Of a DNA stretch of 24,653 nt, positions 7,901 through 15,368 are shown piece after piece; the first letter of the stretch is position 1, and each line of letters begins with the position of its first letter. A model generated the notes under the pieces. That model was given only the letters and a program-made list of their open reading frames with translations. It searched no databases and was not told where the DNA came from. The stretch comes from Gemmatimonas sp. UBA7669 (GTDB lineage: Bacteria; Gemmatimonadota; Gemmatimonadetes; Gemmatimonadales; Gemmatimonadaceae), in contig NZ_DLHL01000049.1 of assembly GCF_002483225.1 (NCBI RefSeq), positions 1 to 24,653 on the forward strand. The letters are read 5' to 3'. The translations under genes were made by a program, and so were the position numbers.

Positions 7901-10900
7901 CCAAGGTGCGCCGCAATCCCACCCTGGTGTTCGACTTTGGTGAGATCAGTGAGAACAGCGTGACCTTTGCGCCGGAAACGCTGGTCATCAACGCGCCCGT
8001 GCGGCCCGGTCTGCCCGTAGACAGCACCTATCGCGGCAAACGACTGGTGGGCTACGACTCACTCGACACTGAGCGTGACCGTCTCTCCCGCGCGTTCAAC
8101 GCCATCGAGAACGACATCGGTCTGGCCGGCGATCGGGTGGACACCCTGGTGGTCATCGATAACACCGGGCCCACGCCGGTCGTGCGCCGCGAAACCAACC
8201 GTTTGCTCTGTCAGGCGTCCGTGCAGATCGTGCAGGTGCTGGGCGACAGCCGCGCCAATTGCACCGCACGCAACAACCGTTTGGACGAAGAGGACATTGA
8301 CCTCGACGGGCAGCTCAACCTGCCATCCAGCGCCGCGGATCTCGAGTCCATCAAGCGCTTCGTGGTGGATCTGAGCGACAAGCGCAACTGGACCCGCGTC
8401 GGGCGCTGCTACCAGCAGCAGGATTCCACGGCCAATGGCATCACGGCGGATTCACTCTGCTGGGTGCAGGTGCGTCTCAACTGGCGGGCGCCGGCCGAGG
8501 AGCTGAACAGTCCCAATGATCGCCGCGTGCGGGCCATGCGCATGACCATGGTGTCGGGTGCGCAAACGGCTGACGACGAGTTCGTGCGCATCGCGCTCGC
8601 GCGCTTCCGGCTGGTGGGCGCACCATGGCTCAAGCGTGGCAACGAGCCGATCGCCGGCATGGCCGGCGATTCCAGCGGCACCGTGGGCGGTTACGTCGTG
8701 GCCAGTGTGGTGGGCACACTGGACTCCACGTCCGTGCTGCCTTACACCCCGCCACCCGGCGTGGTGGAAGCGCCGGAGAATCAACAGAGCGGTTACGAGA
8801 ACACGCGCATTCAGGTCAACGAACGTGCGCTGCGCCTGCAGGCCGGTTTGCCCGGACGCCAGTTCCGCAATTTCGATCGCGCCGAAGCGTTCTTCCGTTT
8901 CCCCGAAGGCACCAAGACCTTCATGGGCTACCGCACGCTGCGTGTGTGGATGCGCGGGCGCGGCAATGGCTGGGGCGAGCAGGGTGAGCTCAACGGCTAC
9001 ATCAAGGTGGGCCGCGACGAGCACAACTTCTACATGTATCGCACGCCCGTGAACACGGGCAGCACACAGAGCGCATGGTTGCCCGAGGTGAACGTCGACC
9101 TCACCCGCTTCCAGGTGCTGCGCGCGCGACTCGAAAACGCCTTCCTCAACAACAGCGCCGATTCCATCCAGTGCAGCGGCCGCGATCTCGAACTCATCAA
9201 CCGGTCGGGCAAACCGCGTGGACTGGCGGTGCGACGCTTCGCCGTCTGCGAGGACGGCTACATCGTCTACAGCGCTGATCCGGCGGTCACACCGCCCAAT
9301 CTCGCCGGTGTGCAGGAACTGGCGGTGGGCTTTGTGCGCGTGGACAGCGTGGCGCGCAGTGGCAGCGGCATCATGGCCGGCGATACCCTCGAACTCTGGG
9401 TCAACGACATTCGCCTCACCGACGTCGTGGACGACGTCGGCTTTGCCGGCGAGCTGGGCCTCACCATGAATGCCGGTGATCTGGCCGACTTCCGCGTCAA
9501 TCTCAGTCGACGGGACCCGAACTTCCGGCAGCTCAATGAAACGCCAAGCTTCCTCACCACGAGTGGCGTGAATCTGGGCACCACCTTGCACCTCGAGCGC
9601 ATGCTACCACAGCGCCTCGGGCTGGCGTTGCCATTCAGCGTGGACTACGCGGGCTCCGGTGTCGATCAGTTGTTCATCAATCGCAGTGACGTGCGCGCCG
9701 GCGGCATCGAGGGGTTGCGCAATCCACGCGACCGCCGCATCAACTATGCGCTCGCACTGCGCCGTGCCCAGCCGCTTACCAGCGGTTGGTATGCGCCGCT
9801 GGTGAACGGACTCTCGTTCAATGGGGCGTGGAGCACCGGCCAATCGCAGAGTGCGTTCCAGGAGCAAACCAGCAACACCTACGTCATGGGCGGTGGTCTG
9901 TCACTCAGTGGCGACACGCGCGAGTCGGGCCTGCCGCGTTTCGTCAACGCCCTGTTCAACATTCTGCCATCGGCGCTGCGCGAGTCAGAGGCCATCAAGG
10001 CCTTCCGGGCACAGAAATTCCGCTGGTCGCCCACGACATTCCGTTTGTCCAGTTCGCTGGCACGCACTGCCAACACCACCACCTCGTTCACCAAGGCGGC
10101 CGCGTCGCCTACTGACACCGGCCAAACCGTGTCGGGCCTGACACATTTCTGGTCCAACAACGCGCAGCTCGAGTTCCGGCCAACGCCCAGTCTCTCGGCC
10201 AGCATGAGCGCGCGGCAGTTGCTCGACCTGCGCGACTACCGCGCCACGGCACAGGTGCCTGACAGCACCGATCGCGGCGAGGCGGCGTGGGCAGAACGCC
10301 TGTCGGTGCTGGGCACCAGTCTCGGTCTCGAACGCGAACGCTCGCTGACTTCGGCGCTGCAGTTTGCGCCCACCGTGTCGCCGTGGCTGCGTCCGCGGGC
10401 CGACTTCACCAGTTCCTTCACGCTCAACAAAGACCCGAACGCGCGCGTGCTGCTGCGCGAGGGTGACAGCACCGGTGCGTACCGGCTGCCGCGGCGACTG
10501 GGCGCGGCGCAGTCGCTCAATATGGGTACCACCGTCGACTTCGGTCGCCTCATCACGCTGCGAACGGGCGACAATAGTCGCTGGCGCCGTTTGGGCAATG
10601 TGTTCGCACCCATCGACGTGCAGTGGCAGCAGAGCCTCACGTCCAACTACGACAACACCGCATTCATCCCCGGATACGGATTCCAGTTCGGCCTTGGTGG
10701 CCTGAACGACTTCCGCGGCACCGACTCGCGCCTGGCCTCCACGGCGGGCCGTTTGCGGCGTACCACGCTGGGCGGGTCGCTCAACCTGCCGTTCTCCTTC
10801 ACGCTCATTTCGCGCATGGAGAATGGCACGACCGAGACCTGGACGCGGCGCTCGCTCGATGGATTCCAGGCGCTCATCACCAGTACGCAGGTGGTGTATC

Positions 10901-11532
10901 CCGACATGCGTCTGCGCTGGTCGTGGCGTCCGCAGAAGCTCAAGGGGGTCATTTCGCAGCTCAACGTGGACGGCACCTACAACGTGAGCGAGCAGGAAAC
11001 CAACATCCCCAACGAGACGGGCGGTCTGGCCGATCGCAGTCTCCTCACGGCCACGCGTCGCCCGCTCTCAGCCAACATCACCTGGGCCTTCCTCGGCAAC
11101 CTCACCACGCTGGCGCAGTATTCCACCGAGGAGCGCGAGGAATTGCGGCCCGGTGCACTGACCAACACCGAGACGGTGCGCTCGTCGTTTGATGTGGGCC
11201 GCAGCTTCCGCCTGCCGAAGAGCTGGAACACGCGCAGCGGGCAGATGCGGGCCAACCTGTCGTACCAGAGTGAGCGGAATCTCTCCGTGGTGTCCGGTTC
11301 CACCATTACCGACCTGTTGGGCAACACCGTCAACACGGCGCCGGCGGTGCTCACCAACAACGGTCGTCGCGCGTTCAATCTGAATGCCAATTCGGATCTC
11401 AACGAGCTGCTCACCTTCCAGCTCACCAGCAGTTACGTGGTCACCTACGACCGCAACTTCAACCGGCAGACCTCCAGCCTGATTCTGTCCACCACGCTGC
11501 AGTTGCGGTTCTTTGCGGGCGAACTGCGATAG
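4948..11532 (+). CDS. sprA: SprA-like giant outer-membrane protein (type IX secretion translocon family)
   Basis: A 2,194-residue secreted protein of the SprA (Sov) family. In Bacteroidota SprA is the outer-membrane translocon of the type IX secretion system, a very large single-chain beta-barrel. A signal peptide is visible: basic start, hydrophobic VSVAVSVVLALAVAPLG, then a likely cut after LEAQ. Family landmarks include FDASNNISVRYQGKTDEI from residue 262, an SGIPSGNYG turn at 300-308, and YIESFEGEAERQIGL at 825-839, matching the conserved SprA 'FEG' region. An acidic LDEEDIDLDGQLN loop lies at 1112-1124. The C-terminal third is rich in alternating aromatic/polar beta strands and ends in LQLRFFAGELR, consistent with a barrel. 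Length is close to Bacteroidota SprA (about 2,300-2,400). The start could be GTG 4948 or ATG 4981; both keep the signal peptide. No other T9SS gene is in the window, so secretion by this protein is inferred from family only. Confidence 0.88.
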   Translation: MRRLLQTWARAMSGAFRAPVSVAVSVVLALAVAPLGPVGLEAQDSASRALPEGLRVPGPTRARLDSLLSTWTLRRPPRLGLFTPTLIARPDAGAVAEQVVRANERARAGRMQRVWERTIYRAFSAQSVVQVAAEDEPDPVTGVTTPPVPPVVTDTVAADTTGPRPGALVPLAPDARPSAQQSAADFLDDIGDLGISLESRLEAKVQRTKNDRCTANQLTIIGNNCFGSPLLPTFDFQFNIRTGGVVAERVFLNVDYNSQREFDASNNISVRYQGKTDEILQSLEVGNVSLQVPTSRFLTSGIPSGNYGIQATGQLGAMRFTSIVAQQKGNVSKDNVYTVGERTQKTEQRIIEDIQIQPRQFFFTIDPQLLPGYPNVDLLNRQQLQQLAAQLPDSLRPVRVYVYRQLIGAANQNPRAPQFSVRGARNPARQIYEVLRENVDYYLDPSGLWIALTRPVNPNNERLAVAYEVNVGGRPGRNPNTGGTPDIEFTAEPQFANLLWEPELQPSNASYFRREIKSVYRLGGEDVQRESISLKLVTGTSGDQEKPIDPSRGETYLQVFGLSQATNSAIFDVENRVWPRPNDNNFRANFSGGGQQKLIPDYFVVFPSLQPFARAGLAQPAANPANDTLYTYPNEYLYSAQRPQAIYRMVATYLSEGGGGSQSIRLSSIQVRPNSERVVIEGRELVKDTDYAIDYELGLITFSRPDTLFARPRQVSVRYEENPLFAIAPTTILGFASQFPLDNGQLSFTAISQSQRSALTRPPLGFEPVGSLVAGVTGNMQWDATALSSALRKLPFRQTNTPSRIALQGEFALSKPQPNAAGQAYIESFEGEAERQIGLVEGSWYYSSRPALGQSLAGGANSIFTLPRASTLAYQNNGVDAVGNFVQFNIQQIDPAVRIVGGGVQPAEQLLWMTLYPLRTGGIFDFVPGTSQRRFAWTVGGTSSVGPTPTGRRWRSLRTVLSPSGADLSRIENLEFFVLVQSEDAKVRRNPTLVFDFGEISENSVTFAPETLVINAPVRPGLPVDSTYRGKRLVGYDSLDTERDRLSRAFNAIENDIGLAGDRVDTLVVIDNTGPTPVVRRETNRLLCQASVQIVQVLGDSRANCTARNNRLDEEDIDLDGQLNLPSSAADLESIKRFVVDLSDKRNWTRVGRCYQQQDSTANGITADSLCWVQVRLNWRAPAEELNSPNDRRVRAMRMTMVSGAQTADDEFVRIALARFRLVGAPWLKRGNEPIAGMAGDSSGTVGGYVVASVVGTLDSTSVLPYTPPPGVVEAPENQQSGYENTRIQVNERALRLQAGLPGRQFRNFDRAEAFFRFPEGTKTFMGYRTLRVWMRGRGNGWGEQGELNGYIKVGRDEHNFYMYRTPVNTGSTQSAWLPEVNVDLTRFQVLRARLENAFLNNSADSIQCSGRDLELINRSGKPRGLAVRRFAVCEDGYIVYSADPAVTPPNLAGVQELAVGFVRVDSVARSGSGIMAGDTLELWVNDIRLTDVVDDVGFAGELGLTMNAGDLADFRVNLSRRDPNFRQLNETPSFLTTSGVNLGTTLHLERMLPQRLGLALPFSVDYAGSGVDQLFINRSDVRAGGIEGLRNPRDRRINYALALRRAQPLTSGWYAPLVNGLSFNGAWSTGQSQSAFQEQTSNTYVMGGGLSLSGDTRESGLPRFVNALFNILPSALRESEAIKAFRAQKFRWSPTTFRLSSSLARTANTTTSFTKAAASPTDTGQTVSGLTHFWSNNAQLEFRPTPSLSASMSARQLLDLRDYRATAQVPDSTDRGEAAWAERLSVLGTSLGLERERSLTSALQFAPTVSPWLRPRADFTSSFTLNKDPNARVLLREGDSTGAYRLPRRLGAAQSLNMGTTVDFGRLITLRTGDNSRWRRLGNVFAPIDVQWQQSLTSNYDNTAFIPGYGFQFGLGGLNDFRGTDSRLASTAGRLRRTTLGGSLNLPFSFTLISRMENGTTETWTRRSLDGFQALITSTQVVYPDMRLRWSWRPQKLKGVISQLNVDGTYNVSEQETNIPNETGGLADRSLLTATRRPLSANITWAFLGNLTTLAQYSTEEREELRPGALTNTETVRSSFDVGRSFRLPKSWNTRSGQMRANLSYQSERNLSVVSGSTITDLLGNTVNTAPAVLTNNGRRAFNLNANSDLNELLTFQLTSSYVVTYDRNFNRQTSSLILSTTLQLRFFAGELR

Positions 11533-11623
11533 AACGAGGTGTGGCGACGCGCGCTGCGTTGCCATGACCCATCTGCCGTAGAAATGGTCACGCTGCCGGC
11601 GCCAGGCGTCACTATGGTGGCGC

Positions 11624-12139
11624 ATGGCAACGGCGGACGAAAAGAAGGCGATGGCCTTTCTGCTGGCGGTGGCGCTGGTGGGCGCGGGCGTGCGCTGGGT
11701 AGGCGTGCAGCGCTTCGAGTCGGACCTGTCGCGTCAGGTGGACCGCAGCGCGCCGGCCGCTGGTGCAGCGCGGGCTCTGGCCGCGCAGTTGGCGGCCATC
11801 GATTCCCTGCGGGCTGTGCCGCGCAAATCGCGCACACTCCCCAAGTCGGCCAAGTCGGCCAAGTCGGCCAAGTCGGCGACGGCCAGTTCGGCCGCGGCCA
11901 AGCCGCCGCGTCAGGCCACCGGCCAGCCTGAACGCATCGACGTCAATAGCGCCACCGCCGCCGAACTGGAACGTCTGCCGCGGGTCGGTCCGGCCCTGGC
12001 CCAGCGCATCGTCGACTACCGCCAGCGTCAGGGTCCCTTCCAGGCGCCGGAGGACCTCCGTCACGTCCGTGGCATCGGTCCATCCACCGTTCACCTGCTG
12101 GAACCCCTGGTGACGTTTTCGGGCCGGCACCGTCCATGA
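11624..12139 (+). CDS. ComEA-like membrane-anchored helix-hairpin-helix DNA-binding protein
   Basis: A 171-residue protein with one N-terminal membrane segment (about residues 9-26), an Ala-rich linker, and a C-terminal tandem helix-hairpin-helix domain. The linker includes four KSA units at 74-85. The HhH region starts IDVNSATAAELERLPRVGP and continues ALAQRIVDYR at 125-133, then GIGPSTVHLLEPL at 150-162. This is the ComEA/YbaV pattern that binds double-stranded DNA without sequence specificity. ComEA in competent bacteria pulls incoming DNA across the periplasm, using a type IV pilus for capture. Here the gene lies 66 nt upstream of pilB, which supports a DNA-uptake link. Classic ComEA is longer in some Gram-positives and shorter, fully periplasmic, in Proteobacteria; this version appears anchored. 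HhH domains also occur in unrelated proteins, so a competence role is probable but not shown. Confidence 0.8.
   Translation: MATADEKKAMAFLLAVALVGAGVRWVGVQRFESDLSRQVDRSAPAAGAARALAAQLAAIDSLRAVPRKSRTLPKSAKSAKSAKSATASSAAAKPPRQATGQPERIDVNSATAAELERLPRVGPALAQRIVDYRQRQGPFQAPEDLRHVRGIGPSTVHLLEPLVTFSGRHRP
11843..11878 (+). repeat. Coding 9-bp tandem repeat (KSA) in ComEA-like linker
   Basis: Four head-to-tail copies of AAGTCGGCC, the last ending in G instead of C, encode KSA repeated four times. They lie in the linker between the membrane anchor and the HhH domain. Near-identity at the DNA level suggests recent slippage expansion and possible copy-number variation between strains. Confidence 0.9.
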
Positions 12140-12147
12140 CACAGTGA

Positions 12148-12178
12148 GGGACCCGCCCGGTCCCGCCATTCGGGTTTT
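12148..12178 (+). terminator. Weak hairpin between comEA-like gene and pilB
   Basis: GGGACC (12148-12153) and GGTCCC (12159-12164) form a 6-bp stem with a 5-nt loop. A short T run (12175-12178) follows after about ten bases. The stem is short and the T run is distant, so it may be an attenuator or chance. It lies in the 66-nt gap before pilB. Confidence 0.25.
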
Positions 12179-12205
12179 CCTGGAAACTGACGGAACTACA
12201 GCATC

Positions 12206-14047
12206 ATGGCCGCTCCCGCTGCACCACTCTCCGGTCGGGCAACTGAACGCATCGGCGACCTCCTGGTAAAGGAGGGGCTGCTGAGCAAGGAAAACCTGGC
12301 GAAGGCGCTGCAGGAGCAATCCAATAATCCCGGGCAGCGGCTTGGCCTGACCGTGGTCAAAATGGGCATGGTGCCCGAGACCGACGTGGTGCGCATGCTG
12401 GCGCGGCAGTACCGCATGCCAGCCGTCGACCTCTCGCGTTTCGAAGTGGACACGCGGCTGCTCAAGCTTGTGCCGGCCGAACTGGCCTCCAAGCACACCG
12501 TGCTGCCGCTCAAGCGTGATGGCCGTCAGCTCACCGTGGCCATTGCCGACCCCACCGCCATGTCGGTGGTGGAAGACCTCAAGTTCATCACGCGCTACGA
12601 CATCATCCCCGTGCTGGCGGGTGAGTACTCCATGCGCGCGGCCATCGAAAAGCACTACGAGGCCAATGAAATCCACATGCAGTCGCTGCTGCAGGACATC
12701 GCAGGCGCCGACGACGATGTGGAGGTGCTGGAGAGCCAGGAAGACACCACCGACGTCAATGTGCTCGCCGCGCAGGTGGATGAGGCGCCGGTCGTCAAGC
12801 TCATCAACGCCATCCTGGTTGATGCCGTGACCAAGGGCGCGTCGGACATTCACTTCGAGTGCTTCGAACACGAGCTGCGCGTGCGCTACCGTATTGACGG
12901 TGCGCTGGTGGAAGTCATGAAGCCGCCCATGAAGATGCGCGCCGCCCTCATCTCGCGCTTCAAGATCATGGCCTCGCTGAACATTGCCGAGCGTCGCGTG
13001 CCGCAGGACGGCCGAATCAAGCTCAAGGTGGGCAAGAAGGTCATCGACTTCCGCGTGAGTACGCTGCCTACGCTCTTCGGCGAAAAGGTCGTGCTGCGAA
13101 TTCTCGACAAGGGCAACCTCACGCTCGAACTCGAGAAGTTCGGCATCGAGCCGCGCGCCGAGCGCGAGCTCATGGAGGCCATCTCCAATCCCTACGGCAT
13201 GGTGCTGGTCACCGGCCCCACGGGATCGGGCAAGACCACCACGCTCTACTCGGCCTTGTCCAAGATCAACACCGGCGACACCAACATCATGACCGCCGAA
13301 GATCCCGTGGAGTACAACCTCTTCGGTATCAACCAGGTGCTGGTGCGCAACGAAATCGGTATGACCTTCGCCGCGGCCCTCAAGGCCTTCCTGCGACAGG
13401 ATCCGAACGTCATCATGGTCGGCGAAATCCGAGACCTCGAGACGGGCGGCATTGCCATCAAGGCCGCGCTCACCGGCCACATGGTCATGAGCACACTGCA
13501 CACCAACTCGGCGCCGGAAACCATCACGCGTCTGTTGGACATGGGCCTCGAGTCCTTCAACGTGGCCTCGGCGCTTAATCTCATTCTGGCGCAGCGTCTC
13601 GTGCGCCGCATCTGCAGCAAGTGCAAGGTCAAGTACACGCCCGATGTGGCCGAGCTGACCGGCGCCAAGGTGAAGTACGAGACCACGCTGCGCGAGCTGC
13701 GCTTCACCGACGAGGCCCTGAATAACGCCAGGGCCAAGGCCTCGCCGGAGGCCCTGCCGCATCTCGCCAACCTGTCGCTCGATACCACCATTGGCGAGCT
13801 GCCCTTCTTCAAGGGCCACGGCTGCGATGCCTGTGGAGGCACGGGCCTCAAGGGCCGCCAGGGTCTCTATGAGGTGATGTTCATGACGCCGTCGCTCAAG
13901 AAGCTCGTCATGACCAATGCCGACGTGCAGACCCTGCGCGACGCCGCCATTACCGAGGGCATGCTGACCCTGCGCATGGACGGCTGGCTCAAGGTGCTCA
14001 AGGGGGTGACCACCCTCGAACAGGTCATCCGTGAAACATCAAGTTGA
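12206..14047 (+). CDS. pilB: PilB, type IV pilus assembly (extension) ATPase
   Basis: A 613-residue cytoplasmic hexameric ATPase of the PilB/GspE family, which drives pilin polymerisation at the PilC platform. The N-terminal MshEN/T2SSE_N region (about 12-150) begins RIGDLLVKEGLL. The catalytic core carries Walker A GPTGSGKTT at 337-345, Asp-box residues between, and Walker B VIMVGEIRD at about 402-410. The His box is HMVMSTLHTNSAPETITRLL. Two CxxC pairs (C470/C473 and C540/C543) make the zinc-binding tetracysteine site typical of extension ATPases and absent from PilT. About 66 residues separate the pairs. A GspE of a type II secretion system is the main alternative, but the neighbouring pilT argues for a pilus motor. 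The ATG at 12206 is preceded by GGAA about ten bases upstream. Confidence 0.93.
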   Translation: MAAPAAPLSGRATERIGDLLVKEGLLSKENLAKALQEQSNNPGQRLGLTVVKMGMVPETDVVRMLARQYRMPAVDLSRFEVDTRLLKLVPAELASKHTVLPLKRDGRQLTVAIADPTAMSVVEDLKFITRYDIIPVLAGEYSMRAAIEKHYEANEIHMQSLLQDIAGADDDVEVLESQEDTTDVNVLAAQVDEAPVVKLINAILVDAVTKGASDIHFECFEHELRVRYRIDGALVEVMKPPMKMRAALISRFKIMASLNIAERRVPQDGRIKLKVGKKVIDFRVSTLPTLFGEKVVLRILDKGNLTLELEKFGIEPRAERELMEAISNPYGMVLVTGPTGSGKTTTLYSALSKINTGDTNIMTAEDPVEYNLFGINQVLVRNEIGMTFAAALKAFLRQDPNVIMVGEIRDLETGGIAIKAALTGHMVMSTLHTNSAPETITRLLDMGLESFNVASALNLILAQRLVRRICSKCKVKYTPDVAELTGAKVKYETTLRELRFTDEALNNARAKASPEALPHLANLSLDTTIGELPFFKGHGCDACGGTGLKGRQGLYEVMFMTPSLKKLVMTNADVQTLRDAAITEGMLTLRMDGWLKVLKGVTTLEQVIRETSS

Positions 14048-14135
14048 GAAAGTGTGACGGTTCGTTTCCCCGTTCCGGCGCGGCTCGTCCAGCCTCCGGG
14101 ACGAACACACGTCCACGGCCCATCCACGACATCCG

Positions 14136-15299
14136 ATGACTGCACCAGCCCCATCCACCGTCTCACTGCGCACGCTGCTCGATGAAATGATCGAGCGCGG
14201 GGCCTCGGACCTGCACATCTCGGCAGGCGACCGGCCCAAGCTGCGCGTGGACGGCGACATCGTGCCTTCGCTGGTGGAGCAGGTGCTCACCCCACGCGAC
14301 ACCCTGCAGCTGGCCTACTCGGTGCTCACCGAGAACCAGAAGAAGCGCTTCGAGATGGAGGACGAGCTGGACTTCTCGTTCGGCATCGCCAATCTCTCGC
14401 GTTTCCGTGGCAATGTGTTCAAGCAGCGTGGCTGCGTGAGCATGGTCATCCGCTGCATTCCCTTCCAGATCAAGACGTTTGCCGAGCTGCAGCTGCCCTC
14501 GGTGATTGCCGGCTTTGCCGAGCGTCCGCGCGGCCTGGTGCTGGTCACGGGGCCCACGGGCTCCGGCAAGAGCACCACGCTGGCCGCCATGATCGACAAG
14601 ATCAATACGGAACGCCGCGGCCACATCATCACGGTGGAAGACCCCATCGAGTTCATCCACCGGCACCGCAACTGCATCATCAACCAGCGCGAAGTGGGTG
14701 CCGACACCAAGAGTTTTGCCTCGGCCCTCAAGTACGCGCTGCGTGAAGATCCCGACGTCATCCTGATTGGCGAAATGCGCGACCTGGAGACCATCCAGGC
14801 CGCGCTCACCATTGCCGAAACCGGTCACCTCGTGTTTGCCACGCTGCACACCAACAGCGCGGCCGAGGCCATCAACCGCATCATCGACGTCTTTCCGAGC
14901 CATCAGCAGAGCCAGGTGCGTGCGCAGTTGGCCTTCGTGCTCGAGGGCATCATCACGCAGGTGCTGCTGCCCAAGCTCACCGGGCGCGGCCGCGCGATGG
15001 CGGCGGAAATCCTCGTCGTCACGCCGGCCATCCGGGCGCTCATTCGTGACGACAAGGTGCACCAGATCTATTCGCTCATGCAGTCCGGCAAGAAGTTCGG
15101 CATGCAGACCATGAACGATGCGTTGTATCAGTTGTACGTGACGCGGCAGGTGAGTGCCGATGAATGCGTGCGCTCGTCGGGTGATCCGAACGAGTTCCTG
15201 CGCATGATTGGCAAGGCGCCGGGCGAAGACCCCAGCAGTGGCAATGGCAACGGTGCGCGTCCGGGTGACCGGGCGCTGGCCGGCGCCGGCCGTCGCTGA
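14136..15299 (+). CDS. pilT: PilT, type IV pilus retraction ATPase
   Basis: A 387-residue hexameric ATPase that depolymerises pili to power twitching and pull in bound DNA. Walker A GPTGSGKST occupies 139-147 and Walker B VILIGEMRD 208-216. The His box ETGHLVFATLHTNSAAEAIN follows. The PilT-specific C-terminal AIRNLIRE-type motif is present as AIRALIRD at 298-305; it is needed for retraction in studied PilT proteins. There is no tetracysteine site, which separates it from PilB. The last 30 residues after EFLRMIG are a non-conserved Gly/Pro/Asp tail. The gene begins 88 nt after pilB with no clear Shine-Dalgarno. The ATG at 14136 gives the normal start (LRTLLDEMIERGASDLHIS follows). A PilU paralogue is possible but less likely given the AIR motif and gene order pilB-pilT-pilC. 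Confidence 0.94.
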   Translation: MTAPAPSTVSLRTLLDEMIERGASDLHISAGDRPKLRVDGDIVPSLVEQVLTPRDTLQLAYSVLTENQKKRFEMEDELDFSFGIANLSRFRGNVFKQRGCVSMVIRCIPFQIKTFAELQLPSVIAGFAERPRGLVLVTGPTGSGKSTTLAAMIDKINTERRGHIITVEDPIEFIHRHRNCIINQREVGADTKSFASALKYALREDPDVILIGEMRDLETIQAALTIAETGHLVFATLHTNSAAEAINRIIDVFPSHQQSQVRAQLAFVLEGIITQVLLPKLTGRGRAMAAEILVVTPAIRALIRDDKVHQIYSLMQSGKKFGMQTMNDALYQLYVTRQVSADECVRSSGDPNEFLRMIGKAPGEDPSSGNGNGARPGDRALAGAGRR

Positions 15300-15358
15300 G
15301 TGCCGTCGCTGCGCGCCGTGATGTCGCTGCCTACCTGACCAGACCGCCGAGCCCTTTC

Positions 15359-15363
15359 GGAGA
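15359..15363 (+). promoter_or_regulatory. Ribosome binding site of pilC
   Basis: GGAGA lies five bases before the pilC ATG at 15369 and supports that start. Other starts in this window mostly lack such a clear site. Confidence 0.7.
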
Positions 15364-15368
15364 CACAG

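Noticed and set aside
8452..9591. 379-codon minus-strand frame opposite the sprA-like gene
   Set aside because: His/Ala/Glu-rich shadow of the plus-strand gene; no domain seen.
11612..13819. 735-codon open frame on the minus strand opposite comEA-like gene and pilB
   Set aside because: It is His/Arg/Gly-rich with no recognisable fold and lies antisense to two certain genes; typical antisense frame of high-GC codon use.
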